Assembly (NCBI RefSeq): GCF_023343835.1
Contig: NC_064437.1
Coordinates: forward strand, 13,667,001-13,731,000
DNA: 64,000 bases
Source: Lagopus muta
Taxonomy: Eukaryota > Chordata > Aves > Galliformes > Phasianidae
Direction of reading: 5' to 3'
Each line of letters begins with the position of its first letter. Positions within the stretch are counted from its first letter, which is position 1. Position numbers and translations under genes: made by a program. Shown piece after piece: positions 13,372 to 29,964 of the stretch. The notes under the pieces are model-generated. The model had not been told where the DNA came from. It did no database searches and was given only the letters and a program-made list of their open reading frames with translations.

Positions 13372-14714
13372 CCATTGTGATGGGGATATATAGTATTGAA
13401 ACTGCAAGAGTCAAAAAGGGAAAAAAAAGTGCAAATCTCTATTAGAACAGATTATGGAATGTGTTGATGTTTTTGGCACAGAAAGTGGGAAACTATGTAC
13501 TGCAACAAGGTTTTAAGTTTAATGAAACGTAACACTTCTGTTTAGTAGTCGTATTTGTGCACTGCAGAACAATACAACATAAAACAGTGACTAACAATTC
13601 ACATGCAGCTCTATACAAGTTACATCATACATCCAGTTAAACCTTTTCTGAAAATACATGAGGTCCAATTATACTTTGTTCACAATCACTTAACAAATAC
13701 CATTCTTTAAGCAGTCTTATCTTTTCAGTTTCCTTATTGATAAAAACAAAAATAGCGTCTTAAATAGTAAATTATTTTCTCCAAATAGTTCCACATGAAA
13801 GCTGGTATCTTCCGTTGAAGTAATTTGGCTCTGCTTGATTAATATAATGTTCAAGAAGCTGAGTGACATCAAAAGCTGATTTTTCCCATATTTTATCTCC
13901 AATTTACTGTGAGCAAACAGAAAATCAGGTTCGTTGTTCTGCATTACACTGAATGTTTATTTTTGAAACTCAGCTTGGTGGTACTTATCACCTCTGTACC
14001 TATGACCTCTGGAATTCACCCAAAAATCAGTGAACAGCTTCATACAGTGGCAGCTATTTAAGACCAGAAAGGAGTGTATTAGCATGGAAACAACAAAAAT
14101 GCCAAAATGGAAGCATTTGAGATTATCATCTAAGTACAGTACACATTCACATTTTCATTGCAGAGAGAGATACTGTATTCACATTTTGTTGAAGAGAGAA
14201 ACCCACATATCACAGCTCTTCCTGCACTAGCAGTAAAGATAATATCTTTTAAAGACCTTTAATGCATATTCTAGCTCTTTCATTTGATCTAAGCTAAACT
14301 GCTTGCTCAAAATGAAAAAACCTCTGACGAGTAAATTCAAACCCCACTGCTGAGCTATTAACCACAAGATCTTCTTCACTGACCGGCTATGTCATGCAGC
14401 CTGACAGTTGTTATCAAATGTTTTCTGTGGGCAGTTCAGTGTCTCATCTCCTTTTTGTTTGGTTTGGGATTTCATTTTATTATTTCTATCAGTCAAGGAT
14501 GATGATTTACATCTGACATCTGAGAAATGTCCTAGTGACAGGATGCATAGGGTACCCATTAAATACGTACGTGTTACAGCAGGAACGTCCTTGCAAAGAA
14601 ATTATTTGTTTGGACAACAGAAAAAGTAACAAACAGCAAGAAGCACTTGGCATGATTTTAGTTCTTAGTACCATACTGCAAATGCACAAACTGAAGTGCT
14701 TCAAGTGTTTTTGC

Positions 14715-14720
14715 TTTATT
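14715..14720 (-). terminator. DDAH1: Candidate proximal poly(A) signal of DDAH1
   Basis: AATAAA on the minus strand is followed by a U/GU-containing stretch. Use of this site would give a 3'UTR of about 2.9 kb. It competes with the distal site as the main end. Confidence 0.35.
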
Positions 14721-16660
14721 ATAATGACATAATAAAGAACAATGCTAAAAGCAGAGCAGTAAGGGCAATTCCACTAACCAGCTTAGGTAACTTTTGGCAT
14801 CAGACTAAGATTTAATTTTGAACTTTGTTATGAGCCTGTAAGACAGAGACAAAGCACGTGTGATTTAAAGCAACCAAATCCTGCCCCTAAAGTCAGAAAA
14901 TTTATATACAATTTGAAATCATCACCATAGGGAATTCAGATCCCTCAGCCATTCCCCTGCTCTTTCCACATACCAAAATGCAGCCTTGAAGGCAGGGAAA
15001 TCTAACTAGCAACAGGTGAAAGACCAGCCTCACCTCTCCATGCCATGGGGAAACCAAGGAAAGCCACTATCACCCATACAGTTGCTTTCAGAGACATAAG
15101 CTATGAGCAGTGTCTACCATATTCTGTCCTAAGAAATGTCCTCCTTGTCAATCCCTACGTATACTGACACTCATCTTTCCAGCTCAAAGTAAGAGCAGAC
15201 CCCTTAGTTTCTTCTCCCACCTGGCATCGACACAAGAAGGGAAGGAATTTAGGACAGTCTGTTGTGGAGTGAACAACAAGGAGGCAGAAAAAAACAACTG
15301 AAGTAGGAGAACTAAGGCAGCAGGAGGAAAATTTTCTTTGAGGCTGAAAGAAAAAAGCATTCATTATGCCACAAAACTAGAAACTATAGTCTGAGGAAGA
15401 GAGCTTGAGGCATAAATGGAATGGATACCCCACAGCCCAGTGGTGGCACAGGACAGCTCCCACTCCTGGATGAGATGATGGAGGAATCAAGGCAAAGGGA
15501 TGGGAATGAGGTGTAACCAGGCTCAGGAGTACAGACAGGGCAGGAGGGAGGGGGCATATGGGCTTCATATGACAGCTCCCACAGATACAGATGTTTTAAG
15601 GTAAAGCTTGCCTTTAGACAGTCACAGTTAAATACTGCAGGGTTACTTTTTTGGCACAGAATCTCTGCTGAGTATCAAGTCATTTTAAAATGCAAGATGC
15701 TTTATCAGATACTTAAAAGAGCACTGAAGGAAAGAGGGAAAGATTTCCCACTGCAATGTTTACATCCTTAGAGCATGATCATGTGGGTCAGGCTGAAATC
15801 ATGGTGCATGGGAATGGAGGAGACAAAGGGGAAACCTCGGGAGAATCCTTTGGGACAGCACACAGCCATAAAACCATTTTATTTGCTCGTCCTTGTCCTC
15901 TCTCTCATGACGCTTCTTGTCACCGCAGCATGCAGACAGTGCGACACATATCCTGGTGGCTGACAGGATGTTTGCTCCACATTACTGCTAGGTGAGGTGA
16001 GAGTCGCACTGTGGAGTACCTACGGATGTACGTACTTGTGTTTCCTCCCTTATGACAGCGTGGAAAAACACGCAGGTTTCCAAAGAATACTGAAGTATGT
16101 GCTTGGTTAGTGCTATTTGCTGTGCTACAGACTGACTCCCCCCACTCACTTCCGACCGTACCTTAGCGCCATGTCACAAGTGGTTCAGGAAAGGTGGAGG
16201 AGGTGCCTAGGAAGTTGAAAACATGTTCTGACTGTTTGTAAGTGTCCGGAGAGTTCCCGCTGCTGTCTCTATTTGGGAATTTCTCCATCCGTAGTTTACA
16301 AATGATTTAACAAGAAGCATGTGAATACAATGGGGTATGCTCCGCTTTACTGTGGCAAAAAAAGTATGACTCAGTGGGTAAACATGTTGTGGAATTTGCT
16401 ACAAAAAATGTATTTGTTTTAACTGAATACCACACTAAATATTCATGCAATTAAAAGTTAAGATGGTCATTGTTCCAAGGAAAACTACCCCAAGGGCAAA
16501 TTACACATGCCAATCTTTCAGGAAACAATAGCTTCCCTTATTCATGAGCATAATCCAGGAATAACTGTCCTTCAACTCATTCTATCAGCCTTTCCTTTTG
16601 AATTTTGCTAGTATGTGGCCTTCAAAAGAGGAGAAAACAACAGGAAGGAGGAACAAATTT

Positions 16661-16677
16661 AAAAAAAAAAAAAAAAA
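16661..16677. repeat. Poly(A) run, 17 bases
   Basis: A homopolymer run of A within the presumed DDAH1 3'UTR. It would be U-rich in the transcript. Confidence 0.9.
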
Positions 16678-17585
16678 GAGCAAATGAATAATAATTTTAA
16701 AAGCCCAAAATTTTTTTATTACTTTTTATAGCTTCAACTTTACTGAAAGCATCTGAGATCTTCATTTTTGTGATCCAAATGTTCCCCAGGACCTGGCCTT
16801 TAAAGAAAACTCTTATTCTGCTGTCACCAAAGTGTAAGACAGAGCATTAGCAGCAAAATGCCACCTGAACTTGCAGGTGATGTCCTGTGTGGCTGCACTG
16901 TGAATTCTTTTTATGTCATCCAAGTTTCCCAGGCAGGTACTGCCTTCAAATGCTCCTGTCAGAGGAGGCTTTTCCCAAAGCTGCTACCTTGCATCTGAAA
17001 CTAACAATGCCCAGCAGCAGCGCTGTGATATGGCTGAGACCGAGTGTAGACTACTGCCCACTGTTTCAGCTTCCCTACCACAGGAAATACCAAGTTCATG
17101 AGTCCCCTGAACTTTTTTCCGCCCCCACTGACACTTTGCATCATTGAAAGTGAGAAGAAACAGAGGTGAAAGACTAAAGGAATAAAGAGAGTAGATCAAG
17201 GAAGAGAAAGAAAAAACACAGGAGAAGGGAGCAGTGCAAAGACAACAGAGGTGCTTGAAGTGTTGAGAATTAGTTGGTCTTCTTAAAAATTTCACACAGG
17301 TAAGTTAGATTGCTAAAGCTTGGGGTTAGCCATTGTAATTTTCTTCTGCCAGCCCACAGGACTAACACACTTCAGAGTTATGTTCCCTCAATGAGAGCAT
17401 ACATCCACCTTAAATACCATCTGCAAGGACATCATAAAAATACACAAAGCAAAAAATTTGTAAACAAGGGTTAGTAGCACAGTGGTACAGTAGATTGTCA
17501 ATAAAAACAATAAAAGTGTGGATACAGATTCGTCTACCTTGTGTGTAACATTATTGCCAGTTACAAGGGAGGGACTTCTGTAAAC

Positions 17586-18536
<951 letters not shown>

Positions 18537-21500
18537 TTAAGTAGCGCACATTGAGTATGCAAACCTCCTGCTCACATTGATGAAAACTAGAGGTGCTCAG
18601 CCACCTTTGAAAAAAGCAGCCATCATTCAACACTCATCAAACGAGTATGAATTAGCACAAACAGGACAAGAATGGCTCCCAACTTGGATATCAGCCCAAT
18701 CTTAACTCTTTTCAAGGACCTCGTTTTTGCTTTCCAAGCAGTTACTCTTTCACCAAGCACCTGTGCTGGGGAGCGAGATGACATGTCTGAGTTAATCCTC
18801 GTTCCCAAGGGGACAACACAATAACCTTGTCAGAACAGCAGAGCTGGTGGTTTTCAGAAGGTTGGTTTATAAATATAAGGCTCATACACAAATTTGGACC
18901 CTGGCTGGAATTTCAGAGACAGAGACTGTCAGCACATGAGAAGCCTGAGATCCCAAGTTTTGGATTAGGCTCAACTTTTTAGTAAAGATGGAAAAAGCCT
19001 GGGGACAAGAAGCCTGACTCTCCATTGTATCATTCCAGCTTTACACCAGCTTCTCTGACAGAGACCTAGAATAAAGCAGAAGTGAACAAAGCCCAAAGCT
19101 TTGGCTCTGCCCAAAGCCTAAGCAAACTCAAGTGCTTCAGTTTCCCTCCTAGCTCTCCTTCGTTCCCACACACATTGCAAAGATCTGAACAGAAATAAAA
19201 GCCTTTTTTTTTTTTTCCAACTTAGAAGTACTCACATTAACATTATGTTAAAAATAAATCACTATTCTGTTAACAAAATTCTTCAAGGGAATTTACCCTT
19301 CTCAGCAAAACCCCACAGATCTACACCACATAGCAGACTTTGATCTGTGGCACAGTTAAATTTATCTTCAAGTTATCAGTAGGGTCATTTGTACTACTAC
19401 TTACTCATTCATAAGAAATACCATGTGGAACCTCATTATAATAACTACATCTAAAACATATTGTGAAGTACCAAAGCAGTACATACACACATACTGCTAC
19501 AGTAATTCCTTTCTAGGTCTGGATGCATTTTTCATGTCGCAGTCTGAGTCATCCACATCCCATGCAGAACGTGAAACTGGTAATGAAGGATGCCATGCAT
19601 TCTTGAGGAAGCGTTATCACTTCTTGTTCTTTCTTCAATTGTGAAACTCTCCTCAGTTCCCAAGGTCACAACTACCTCCATAAAAGGTTGCTGTGCTTTG
19701 CTGAGAAGCAATCCTTGCATCTTTACTTCACCGGATGTGTTTTTATTACTGTATTCCATGTGTTTGACTTCCCTGTTTATGCATTTGCTTCCGTTACATT
19801 GCCGTGATGCATTTGTTCAAGCTCTCCTCGATGTTGCAGGCATACAGCAGCAGGTGACATGCCAGCAGAGCTGCTGTTGCTCTCCCTGGTAACAGCCTGC
19901 AGACTTGTCCTCTGCCCGCAGCCTCCTTCTCCTTCCTAACATAATCTGTTTAAGTCTGGATTAAGGGTTGTTGTTATTAAACCTGCACTGAAATATATGC
20001 AGCAGCAGAAGAAAAGCTACCGCCTGGATTTCACTCAACTCCCAGAAAGTTGTGCTTTCTCCAGACCTCGGTGGTGAAAAAAAAATTCTGTGCTGCAGGT
20101 TTTCTACAGAAAACAGCTCATTCATCAGAAATGTACTGACTCACTGGGTAACATTTCCATAATAAATTACAAATGAATTCTCAAATGGAAGGGTATGGAC
20201 ACATCTCCCATTCACTTCCTTCCATAAAATGCTTCAGTTAGGAACACTCACAGCAAATTGAAGCGAAGACCAAATGCAAGGCCCTAACTGTGCTGCAGGA
20301 AACACAAACCAGCCTCAGGAAAACTGAGCAGATGATGGCAAGGCATGCTAGAAGGATTGCTTTCAAGACTAAAAAGCTGGAAAGTGGTGGCTGAATTCAT
20401 TTAGAAAGAAGCAAAGAAAAAACGAGCGAGAAAACAAGACACAGAATCATGGAATCTGAAGTCCACAGCTGCAGCAGCGGGGATGGGATCTGTTCACTAC
20501 AGTATCACCCTAAGAAAGCAGAACTAGCATTCTGACAACACAAAATTGCTCTCTCTTCCTCACCTTTTAAGATAAGAAGAAAATCATATATGCAAGCTTT
20601 CATCTGTTTTAACAATGTCTGCATATTGAAGTAAAATTTCAAAAATCAATCTGTTGAGAGTGCGCAAAGGCAATAAACCCCAGACCTGTGCCACAAAGAG
20701 TCTATGAACAAAGCAGAAATGTGCAGAAATGATGCAACCAGGCTATTTTAATGACTCGTGCTCTTGTATATTTCTATGGCAAAAAGTCACTGAGCACATA
20801 CAGCTGGCCAGACAGGGCTCCAGGGCAGAGAAAGAGATAAAAGCAAGGCTCTTATTTTCTATCAGATATTCCTGCAGAATACACATTTTTGGGAAATGAG
20901 CAGTTTACAAAGCCTGTAGCCCTTGCACAGTGCATCAGTGGAAGGCTGGCTTTCTGCCCACATGCATTGTATGACCAGCTATGTTAACAGTCAGGCATTT
21001 CCCGCATGCCTAGTTTTCTGGGAATTTTCTTCAGCCCGGAGAGGGTAATTTTCATTGCACATTCTCTCAGCCCTTAGTCATGCTTTCCTTATGTTGAAGT
21101 CATTCTCATAGCCTAAAATGCCTTTCCTATAGTTGTTTTTTTTTTAGTGTGTCCTCAGACAACTGAGGTAATGGATAAGCTAAATAATCCTAAATATGAA
21201 GCAGCATTATGAATGAAGGAAAAATGTGTATGTGTTCGGGCCCTATTATCTCAGCAGAGCTGAGATGACCACATGCACTTTTAAGGCAAGCCAGGCTCCA
21301 CCATGCACTCTGCCCCCTCACTGTCATGCGGGGCCTCACTGCCATGCTTGGGTGAGGGATGCAGTGATCCCCCATATCCACACCCCCCAGGCCAAACCCA
21401 ACGCACAGCATCTGCTATTCTTTGCAATGTAACAGCAAGCCCTGTGCCATAAACCAGAGATGCCTGGTTTTATAGGCATCTCTCACCCCTTCGTAGCTGT

Positions 21501-22954
21501 CTCTTTTCCAGGTGACAGCCATAGCTTGCTTAGCTTATCTCTTTATCCAATACAAGGTATTTTACAGGCTACAGGTATTAGTTCACCTACTCCTCTTTCC
21601 TGAGCCTCTCCATCTCTGCTCTATCTTTCTTTGGACGAAGGGATTGTGCATGCAAAGGGCATGTGGCAGCCAACATACAGACACACCACAACTTTAATTA
21701 GTGGCATAATGATGTTTTCTGCCTGGCTCTCAGCTTAGCTGACAATCTCAGTGAGTCTAGCATCTTATTTCTGTGGTAACCATCAGTCAGGGCACATTAT
21801 TTCATACGTGAAGTTCTCTTCATCATTCTCCCAGCCCATGCTGGTCATCATTTTACATTTACCTACACTGACTTTCATTCACTGCTTTATTGCCCTGTCT
21901 CTGCTTCTTCAGTTCCTCAAGTTTGCCTCTTCATGTCTGGAGAAATCATCAATAGCAGAGAAGGAAAACAGCATTGTAGGGATGAAGAGGGGCTGGAGGG
22001 CCACGCTGCTGTTATGCCAGCCTGCCCATGCACTGTGGCTCTACAGGGCACACAGCTTTCCAGCACACGGAGACAACAGTGATGGCGAGCAGGCAGAGGG
22101 GCAGACCAGAGGGCAGAGCTGGAAGAGCTTGATCTGCTCACATGTCAGAGGAACACATACACCCTGCCAACCGGGAGCTGCACAGGCTGCACTGTGTCCT
22201 GGCAGTGACAAAGATGTGCTTAAAGGGACACCTGCCTCACCTTGTTAAGAAACACAAACAACCTAATCCAGCATACTCTATTCTATAAATATACTTTCGA
22301 GTCTGGAACTTCCAAAAGACTCAATTCTCCAGCCTGTTTGCAAACTGAACAACGCTGACACTCAATTACACAGAAGAAATTCATTACAACACCCGACCTT
22401 AATTAAAAGAACCCACAAAGAGTTGCCTTATAAAGCAGCAGGCCATGCGGTGTGAAGACCTGTGTCCTCTGGGACACCCTACGCCCTTCACTTGTGAAGT
22501 AATGGAAAGTCAGAAGGAGCTGAAAGTATGCAACGTCTCACAGGACCTGATCCAGAGTGAGCAACTATGAGCTAAAGGAAAGTGTTCAGAATCTTAAACA
22601 TTGACTAATTTTCCTATCTATAAGGCTGGGAGCAGCAAATGACGTCTCTGTTTCTGAATTACACTAAGGAGCAGGTTGACAGCTGTTCTCTGGATTTTAT
22701 TACCTTCTTTGCTGCAGCATTACATAGATGTCCACACTCATCTGCACTTTCTGCTAATCCCCTACCTGAAGTTGTCCTCTTTGGATTATTAATATTAGCA
22801 ATCATTTCCACAGCAACCCTTTGTGATATCATAAATAGAGGATGATGACTTCATATGGGGAATAAGCAGAGGTACAAATGATGAATTCTTAAGAAATAAG
22901 AGACAATAGGTTTGTTCTAACTTTTGCATTACTAGAAAAGAAAGCCCCTGTACA

Positions 22955-23021
22955 GACAAGTGGTTGCACTTGATGATCTTTAAGATCTTTTCCATCCTGA
23001 GCAATTCTATGATTCTATGAC
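22955..23021 (+). repeat. CR1 LINE 3' end, short
   Basis: The sequence TGGTTGCACTTGATGATCTT, then TAAGATCTTTTCCATCCTGA and ATTCTATGATTCTATGA, matches the terminal CR1 segment with its ATTCTATG repeats in the plus orientation. Confidence 0.85.
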
Positions 23022-26000
23022 AATAGCAAAAGCAGCTTTTCTGAGCCTTTCTGTTCTGCCCAGGGGTAGAGGATGCGTTGTAAGCACATGGGATATATGA
23101 TGCTTTCCCCTAGTTGCCCATTCCAGAGGCTCTTCTGCAGCTGGGACAGAAATTCCATAGCTTGTATGCAGGCACTGCACCCCTGTTGCAATGCAGGCTA
23201 ACAGCACTCTGCTTCTTAAAGCTGGCACACTGCAGAGACTAGGGTTAGCCAAGCCACAGTGAGAACAAAAGGCATTTAATCATGGGGATGGGGTAACTCT
23301 GCCAACACTCTAGCAACTTTTTGCACCCAAGTCATTAAAAGCCCTGCTGTGATCACAGCTTTGGATACGGACCAAGGGCCCAGTTGCCCAAAAGAGACTT
23401 CCTTCTTTATGCTTACAATGTGGTTTTGGTAGGCCTCCCTTGGCCTCTGTCAAAACAGAGGAGTTGTTTTTGTAATAGTGTTCTCTGGGGAATGCATCAG
23501 GAGATGAATGAACAGCACTGCTCCCAGCAGGAGATACTGCATCAGGGAACCTCTCAGGTACTCTGGGATCGCTACTGAGCTACTTGTGAGGGGACAGGAT
23601 GGCCTGGCCATAGACAAGTTCCTAAGCTGAAAGTGGTGCCCATCAGCACCATCCAAGTCCTCGCTCACCAGGGAAAGCAGAGGGACCTGTGCTCTGTGCC
23701 ATCCAACAGAACTATGTGAGGGACACAAACACAGCCTTTCTAATTCACAGCAGATGCTGGGTCACCATTCTCCATGCAATCCTATAATTTGCCTTTGCTG
23801 CTGACCTGACTGGCTGGCTCTCATCTCCTGTCATCTGGGCCAGAATCTGGGTTGTGCCCCATGATGGGCAGCAGGGCACCAAGCCGTGCCGACAGCACTG
23901 TGCCCACTGCCCGGCCCCTCCAGCACCACAAGACTGGAGCCTAGAGATGACACTTCTGGAAAGCTCTTGGCCCCATCGACGGTACAGAACCCTCCCCAAG
24001 GCATTATCTGCCCAACAGCCTTGGCAAGCATTCAGCTACAGAATTACTGATGGGGTTAACTGCAAGAAAGAAATGTGCCCTGCGTATAGCAGAGGGAAGC
24101 TAATGTTTCAGATGTGGAAGCAAGGCAGGCCACGGTACTTTCTGTAGTTAATTTGCCTCTCTCTTTCACCAAGTTTCCTCGAGTGCCGCTTTTCAGCTGC
24201 AGCCCAAATAAATATTCTATACTTGCCAGAGCCTGAAGAGGATTTCATGGTAAGAACATCACTTGTGATTTATTGCCTGCTCCTAGCATGTGCTCTATAA
24301 TCCTAAACTCTGTGCACTCATTTTATAGTTCATTGGCAGTGCTCTCTGTTACACACACTACACTAAGCTCATGATAAACTGCGCTCTGCAATAAGCACCA
24401 GATTTCATTTATTCTCTTATTTTTAAGGAATTGTGTGGACATCATTTGCAATGGCAAGAACAATCAAGAAAAACTGCTGCCTTTCAAACAAAAAAACCCT
24501 ATTTTAAATATAAATGTTAGCCTAGCCTAGCACTACAGCTCACTTGTTGGCCACCAAGACACACTGGAGGACAAAATGCCTTGGGGAGGGTGCTCAAAAG
24601 CAGCTCAATTGCTTGTTTTGCTCAACAGGATTTCCAGTGCAGAAGGCAGCCACCAAGAAGAGGCTCCCAACAGCAATCTCCTACAGCAGCCACACTGAGA
24701 GCTGCCTCAGGCAGGTGACCCAGAGGGAGCCCAGGGACAGCGGGGCCAAACAGGGCTGGAGGAGAGGTGGACAGGCACTGCTATCACTCCATTCACTGGC
24801 CAAAAGCCAGGCAGCAGCTGTTAATTCTCAGTATCAACACTTTATAGAAATTGCAGCTTTATTTCCACAAGGTTGCAAGACATTGATCACTTACTGTAAT
24901 ATTTTTTCATCAGAGGTAAGTGAACAAACACAAAATTCACTTGGGTCAAAAAGCAGGAATTCAACAATTGGACAAAGCTGCGATACGCAGCACTACCCCT
25001 GCTAGCATTTCCAAGGGAGATGTATTACTTACATGTTTTCAAACAATTTCTCTGAGAGCTCCAGCTCGCAGCATGTGAGCAGATGTAACTGCACACGTGA
25101 ACATGCTACTCAGTCTTTGATTCACAGAAATACACTGAAAACTGGCATAACTGATATATTTTTTTAAACAACAGACTGCTAGTTTATCTTGTCAATGAGC
25201 ACATCCTCTTCAAAATAAATCTGTTTTCCACTGTGCCTTGATTAATGGTGATATCTACTTGACGGCTAGTTATCAGCATCATTTCATCAGTTTATCCAAA
25301 AAATATTTTTGGCTACAACAGCTACATTTATGCACTGCAACATGATTAGCCGAGCCGGGCAAAAAGCCTTAATCAGAACGATGAGTTCTCAGATTAGTGC
25401 TGGCTCAGGTTCAAATTGCAGCTCTGAGCAACCAGTATTGTACTTGAATTTTGCTCATGTTTATAAACACTCTATACAAGAGTAGGGTTGTCTGGATATC
25501 TGCAAACTCCATCAGGCTGCTGCTCACGAGGTGTTTTGAGCCTGAGCCTGAATATCTGGGATTGTGCATATTTCACAGGGAAAGATGCAGGGCACTTTCC
25601 ACCCCAGACTAAATCAATCTCACGGCATCAGGAACATCAGACCTTTTCAACCAAAGCCATTTGTCATAAATTCCTCAGGGCAGAGCAGAGGCTGGGAATG
25701 TACTCCCAGAGCTTCGTGCAGCGATTTCTAATGAGACAGTAACTTCCACAGCACGTTCAAGTGAACAAACAGACTTGCAGCCACTGCAAGCCACGCGGGG
25801 ATCCATAGGACTGTCCTCCTGTTTCCTCCTGTTTGAGAGGAGGCTCCCTACCTCCGCTCACGCTCACTGCTCATCAGAGCAATCAGGCTGCTATCCTATT
25901 CCCTCATAGCTGTCAGGCTGCAAATCTAAGGCAGCCAGGATCACACTTTCCCCTCCTCCATAATTCAAGCAGCATCCTGCAGGGGAGATCCTGAGCAGAT

Positions 26001-27569
26001 TTGAAAAGTTGGTTTTATCTCAGCAGGGCACTAAGATATTTTAAATCCTCAACTGTCACAAGAGAGAGAAGGAAAAACAAACAACAAGTCTCTGCTGAGC
26101 TCTGATGGAATAAATGATGCTGTTGGGAAATGTAAAGTCCTAGGATTATGCCCATGAAGGGAATTTATAAAAATTGGTAGGTAAATATGCAAGAAGAAAT
26201 CGCTGCACAGCAATAAGAATGAGAAAGTTTTCAGGCTTCCATCTTGCAGACAATTACAGACGTATCAAAGTAATAAGCAGTTTGCAGAAGCCAAGGAGGT
26301 GTATGCACCACAAATGCAGGATCGGTTCCAAAGCTCTTTAGGATGAAGTGATGTTAATATCAGAGCTACATGTTACACCCATAGTACACATTCTGTGTGG
26401 CACAGATTCAGATTGGTAGCCTTGGGCACCAATAGCATTGCTGTTTTTTAAAATAAATTTTGTATAATTAGAGCAAGAGACAAAAGTCAGGTTGAGTAAG
26501 GTGCCTTTCAACTGAGGACTGCAGAGAGCTTTCTCACTCCAGCTAAGCAGAGCTACTTCCACTCCTCCTCACGTACAGCTGATTTTGTCCACGCATTAGT
26601 GATGACGCTGCATCACTGAGGCTTCTGCAAAACTGAAGAACAATGCATGTACTTATCTTCTTATTTAGTGGCAAAGTAATAAGTGTAATCAGAAGCTGAA
26701 AATGTGGGACTTGCTGTCATCACCAATAAGTAAATTTTTGTTAAATCTTTAAAGGCAAGTACTGATTAAAAAAAAAAGCTCCAGTGCTTTCAGACACACT
26801 CTGATTTACCTGCATATCAAAACAAAGAGCACAGGATGGCAGGACCCAGTCTGTATCACAGAGACAAACTCCCTCAAGCTTCACATCAGGTAAAGCCATG
26901 GCTACACTTTGCTGTTTTGGTGCTTCGGCACAAGCTTCTGCTGCAAAGCATCAGTGCCTGCAGCTGTGCTATCAGGCTGGAGCAGAGATGCTAATCTCTC
27001 AGGTTACCTACACATGTAACGAGATTCATGGCCTCAGGCACCTCTGTGCCCACATCTCCAAAACACTCTGTACACATGCAGGGGAAGCCACTGAGCTCAG
27101 TACAAACCACAGCAGCAATTTCCTATGAACCATGACAGTGGTAGCGCAGTGCTGACCTGCTGCACAGTGTGTTACTGGCTAGCAAACCTGTCAGCAAAGA
27201 GATCCAGATTCACAACCTCACTTCAAACTGAACTGTTCAAAGCCTTGAGAGAAGGGCAAGGCTCAGGTGAACAGCTCTCCCTACTTTCTGCTGGAGCCTC
27301 ACTGCTATGACATGACATCCTGATGGGATCCGATAGGAAAAAGCAAAATGAAAGGACCTTGACTCTGCAGCCACCTGGTGGAGGGATGGGGAGCTCTGGC
27401 CCCCAAGCCCTGTGGCTGCAGTGACAGAATTATTTTACCCTGTGAAAAATGCTCACATGGGCCATTCGTACAACTGGGTCTATTCCCCTCTCCCTCCTCC
27501 TGCCATATCTTTTACATCTTCTCTGGCAATTTTAAAAGCCACATGTTCTCACAGCAACACCTGAAGTAA

Positions 27570-27625
27570 TGACAGAACCACAGAGTGGTTTGGCTTGCAA
27601 AGGACCATGGGCTTCACTTTCCGCT
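27570..27625 (-). repeat. Possible old CR1 3' end
   Basis: CAGAACCACAGAGTGGTTTG then GCTTGCAAAGGACC resembles the reversed CR1 tail (AATCACAGAATGGTTTGGGT, then TGGAAGGGACC) with several mismatches. The similarity fades within about 60 bases. Confidence 0.4.
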
Positions 27626-27941
27626 GGAGCAGGTGACTCTAATGTCCCCTACTGCTCTGATGATATCTTCTTCTTCCCTCCTATCAACAAATTGTCACTT
27701 TCAGACAATAGAAGTGTAAATAATAACCCACGTATTCCATTTTATAAACTAATGTATGTAGCTTGAGCTAAATTAGTATCACTGTTCTCTTACCCAATAT
27801 AAACATACTCTCTGGCTTGTATATACAAGGTAGGCACCGATTTCCTCTTTCATTGATGTGCACATATTTAAAACCCCAGCATCCTTGAGCAGAGATTTAA
27901 AAACTAACCAACCAAAGTTTGCAGTTTAAAGAAAATTTTCA

Positions 27942-29864
<1,923 letters not shown>

Positions 29865-29964
29865 CTGTAAATAAGACGTCTCCACCATCCAAGGTTGCAT
29901 TTTCATCTACCATCTCTACCATGTTGAGATTGAGACTTTCTAGTACTCTCTTCATGGCTTCAAC
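29865..29964 (-). CDS. DDAH1: DDAH1, coding exon 2
   Basis: This exon encodes [20 protein letters not shown] then [13 protein letters not shown] plus one base. [14 protein letters not shown] is a signature of the enzyme; its Asp residues lie at the active-site side of the fold in the family. The acceptor is TTCTTGAACAG|GTT. It starts in phase 0, so the missing upstream exon should end on a complete codon, as in human (about 101 codons). Confidence 0.95.

Larger units (their letters stand above)
13350..17585 (-). other. DDAH1: DDAH1 3' untranslated region (inferred, long)
   Basis: The sequence following the DDAH1 stop is AT-rich with no recognised coding content. Several AATAAA signals occur on the minus strand (for example 14715-14720 and 13366-13371). 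The leftmost has the best downstream GU-rich context and would make a 3'UTR of about 4.2 kb; shorter forms are possible. Confidence 0.45.

Noticed and set aside
20442-20500. AGAATCATGGAATC resembling a reversed CR1 end
   Set aside because: Similarity stops after about 15 bases; too short to call.
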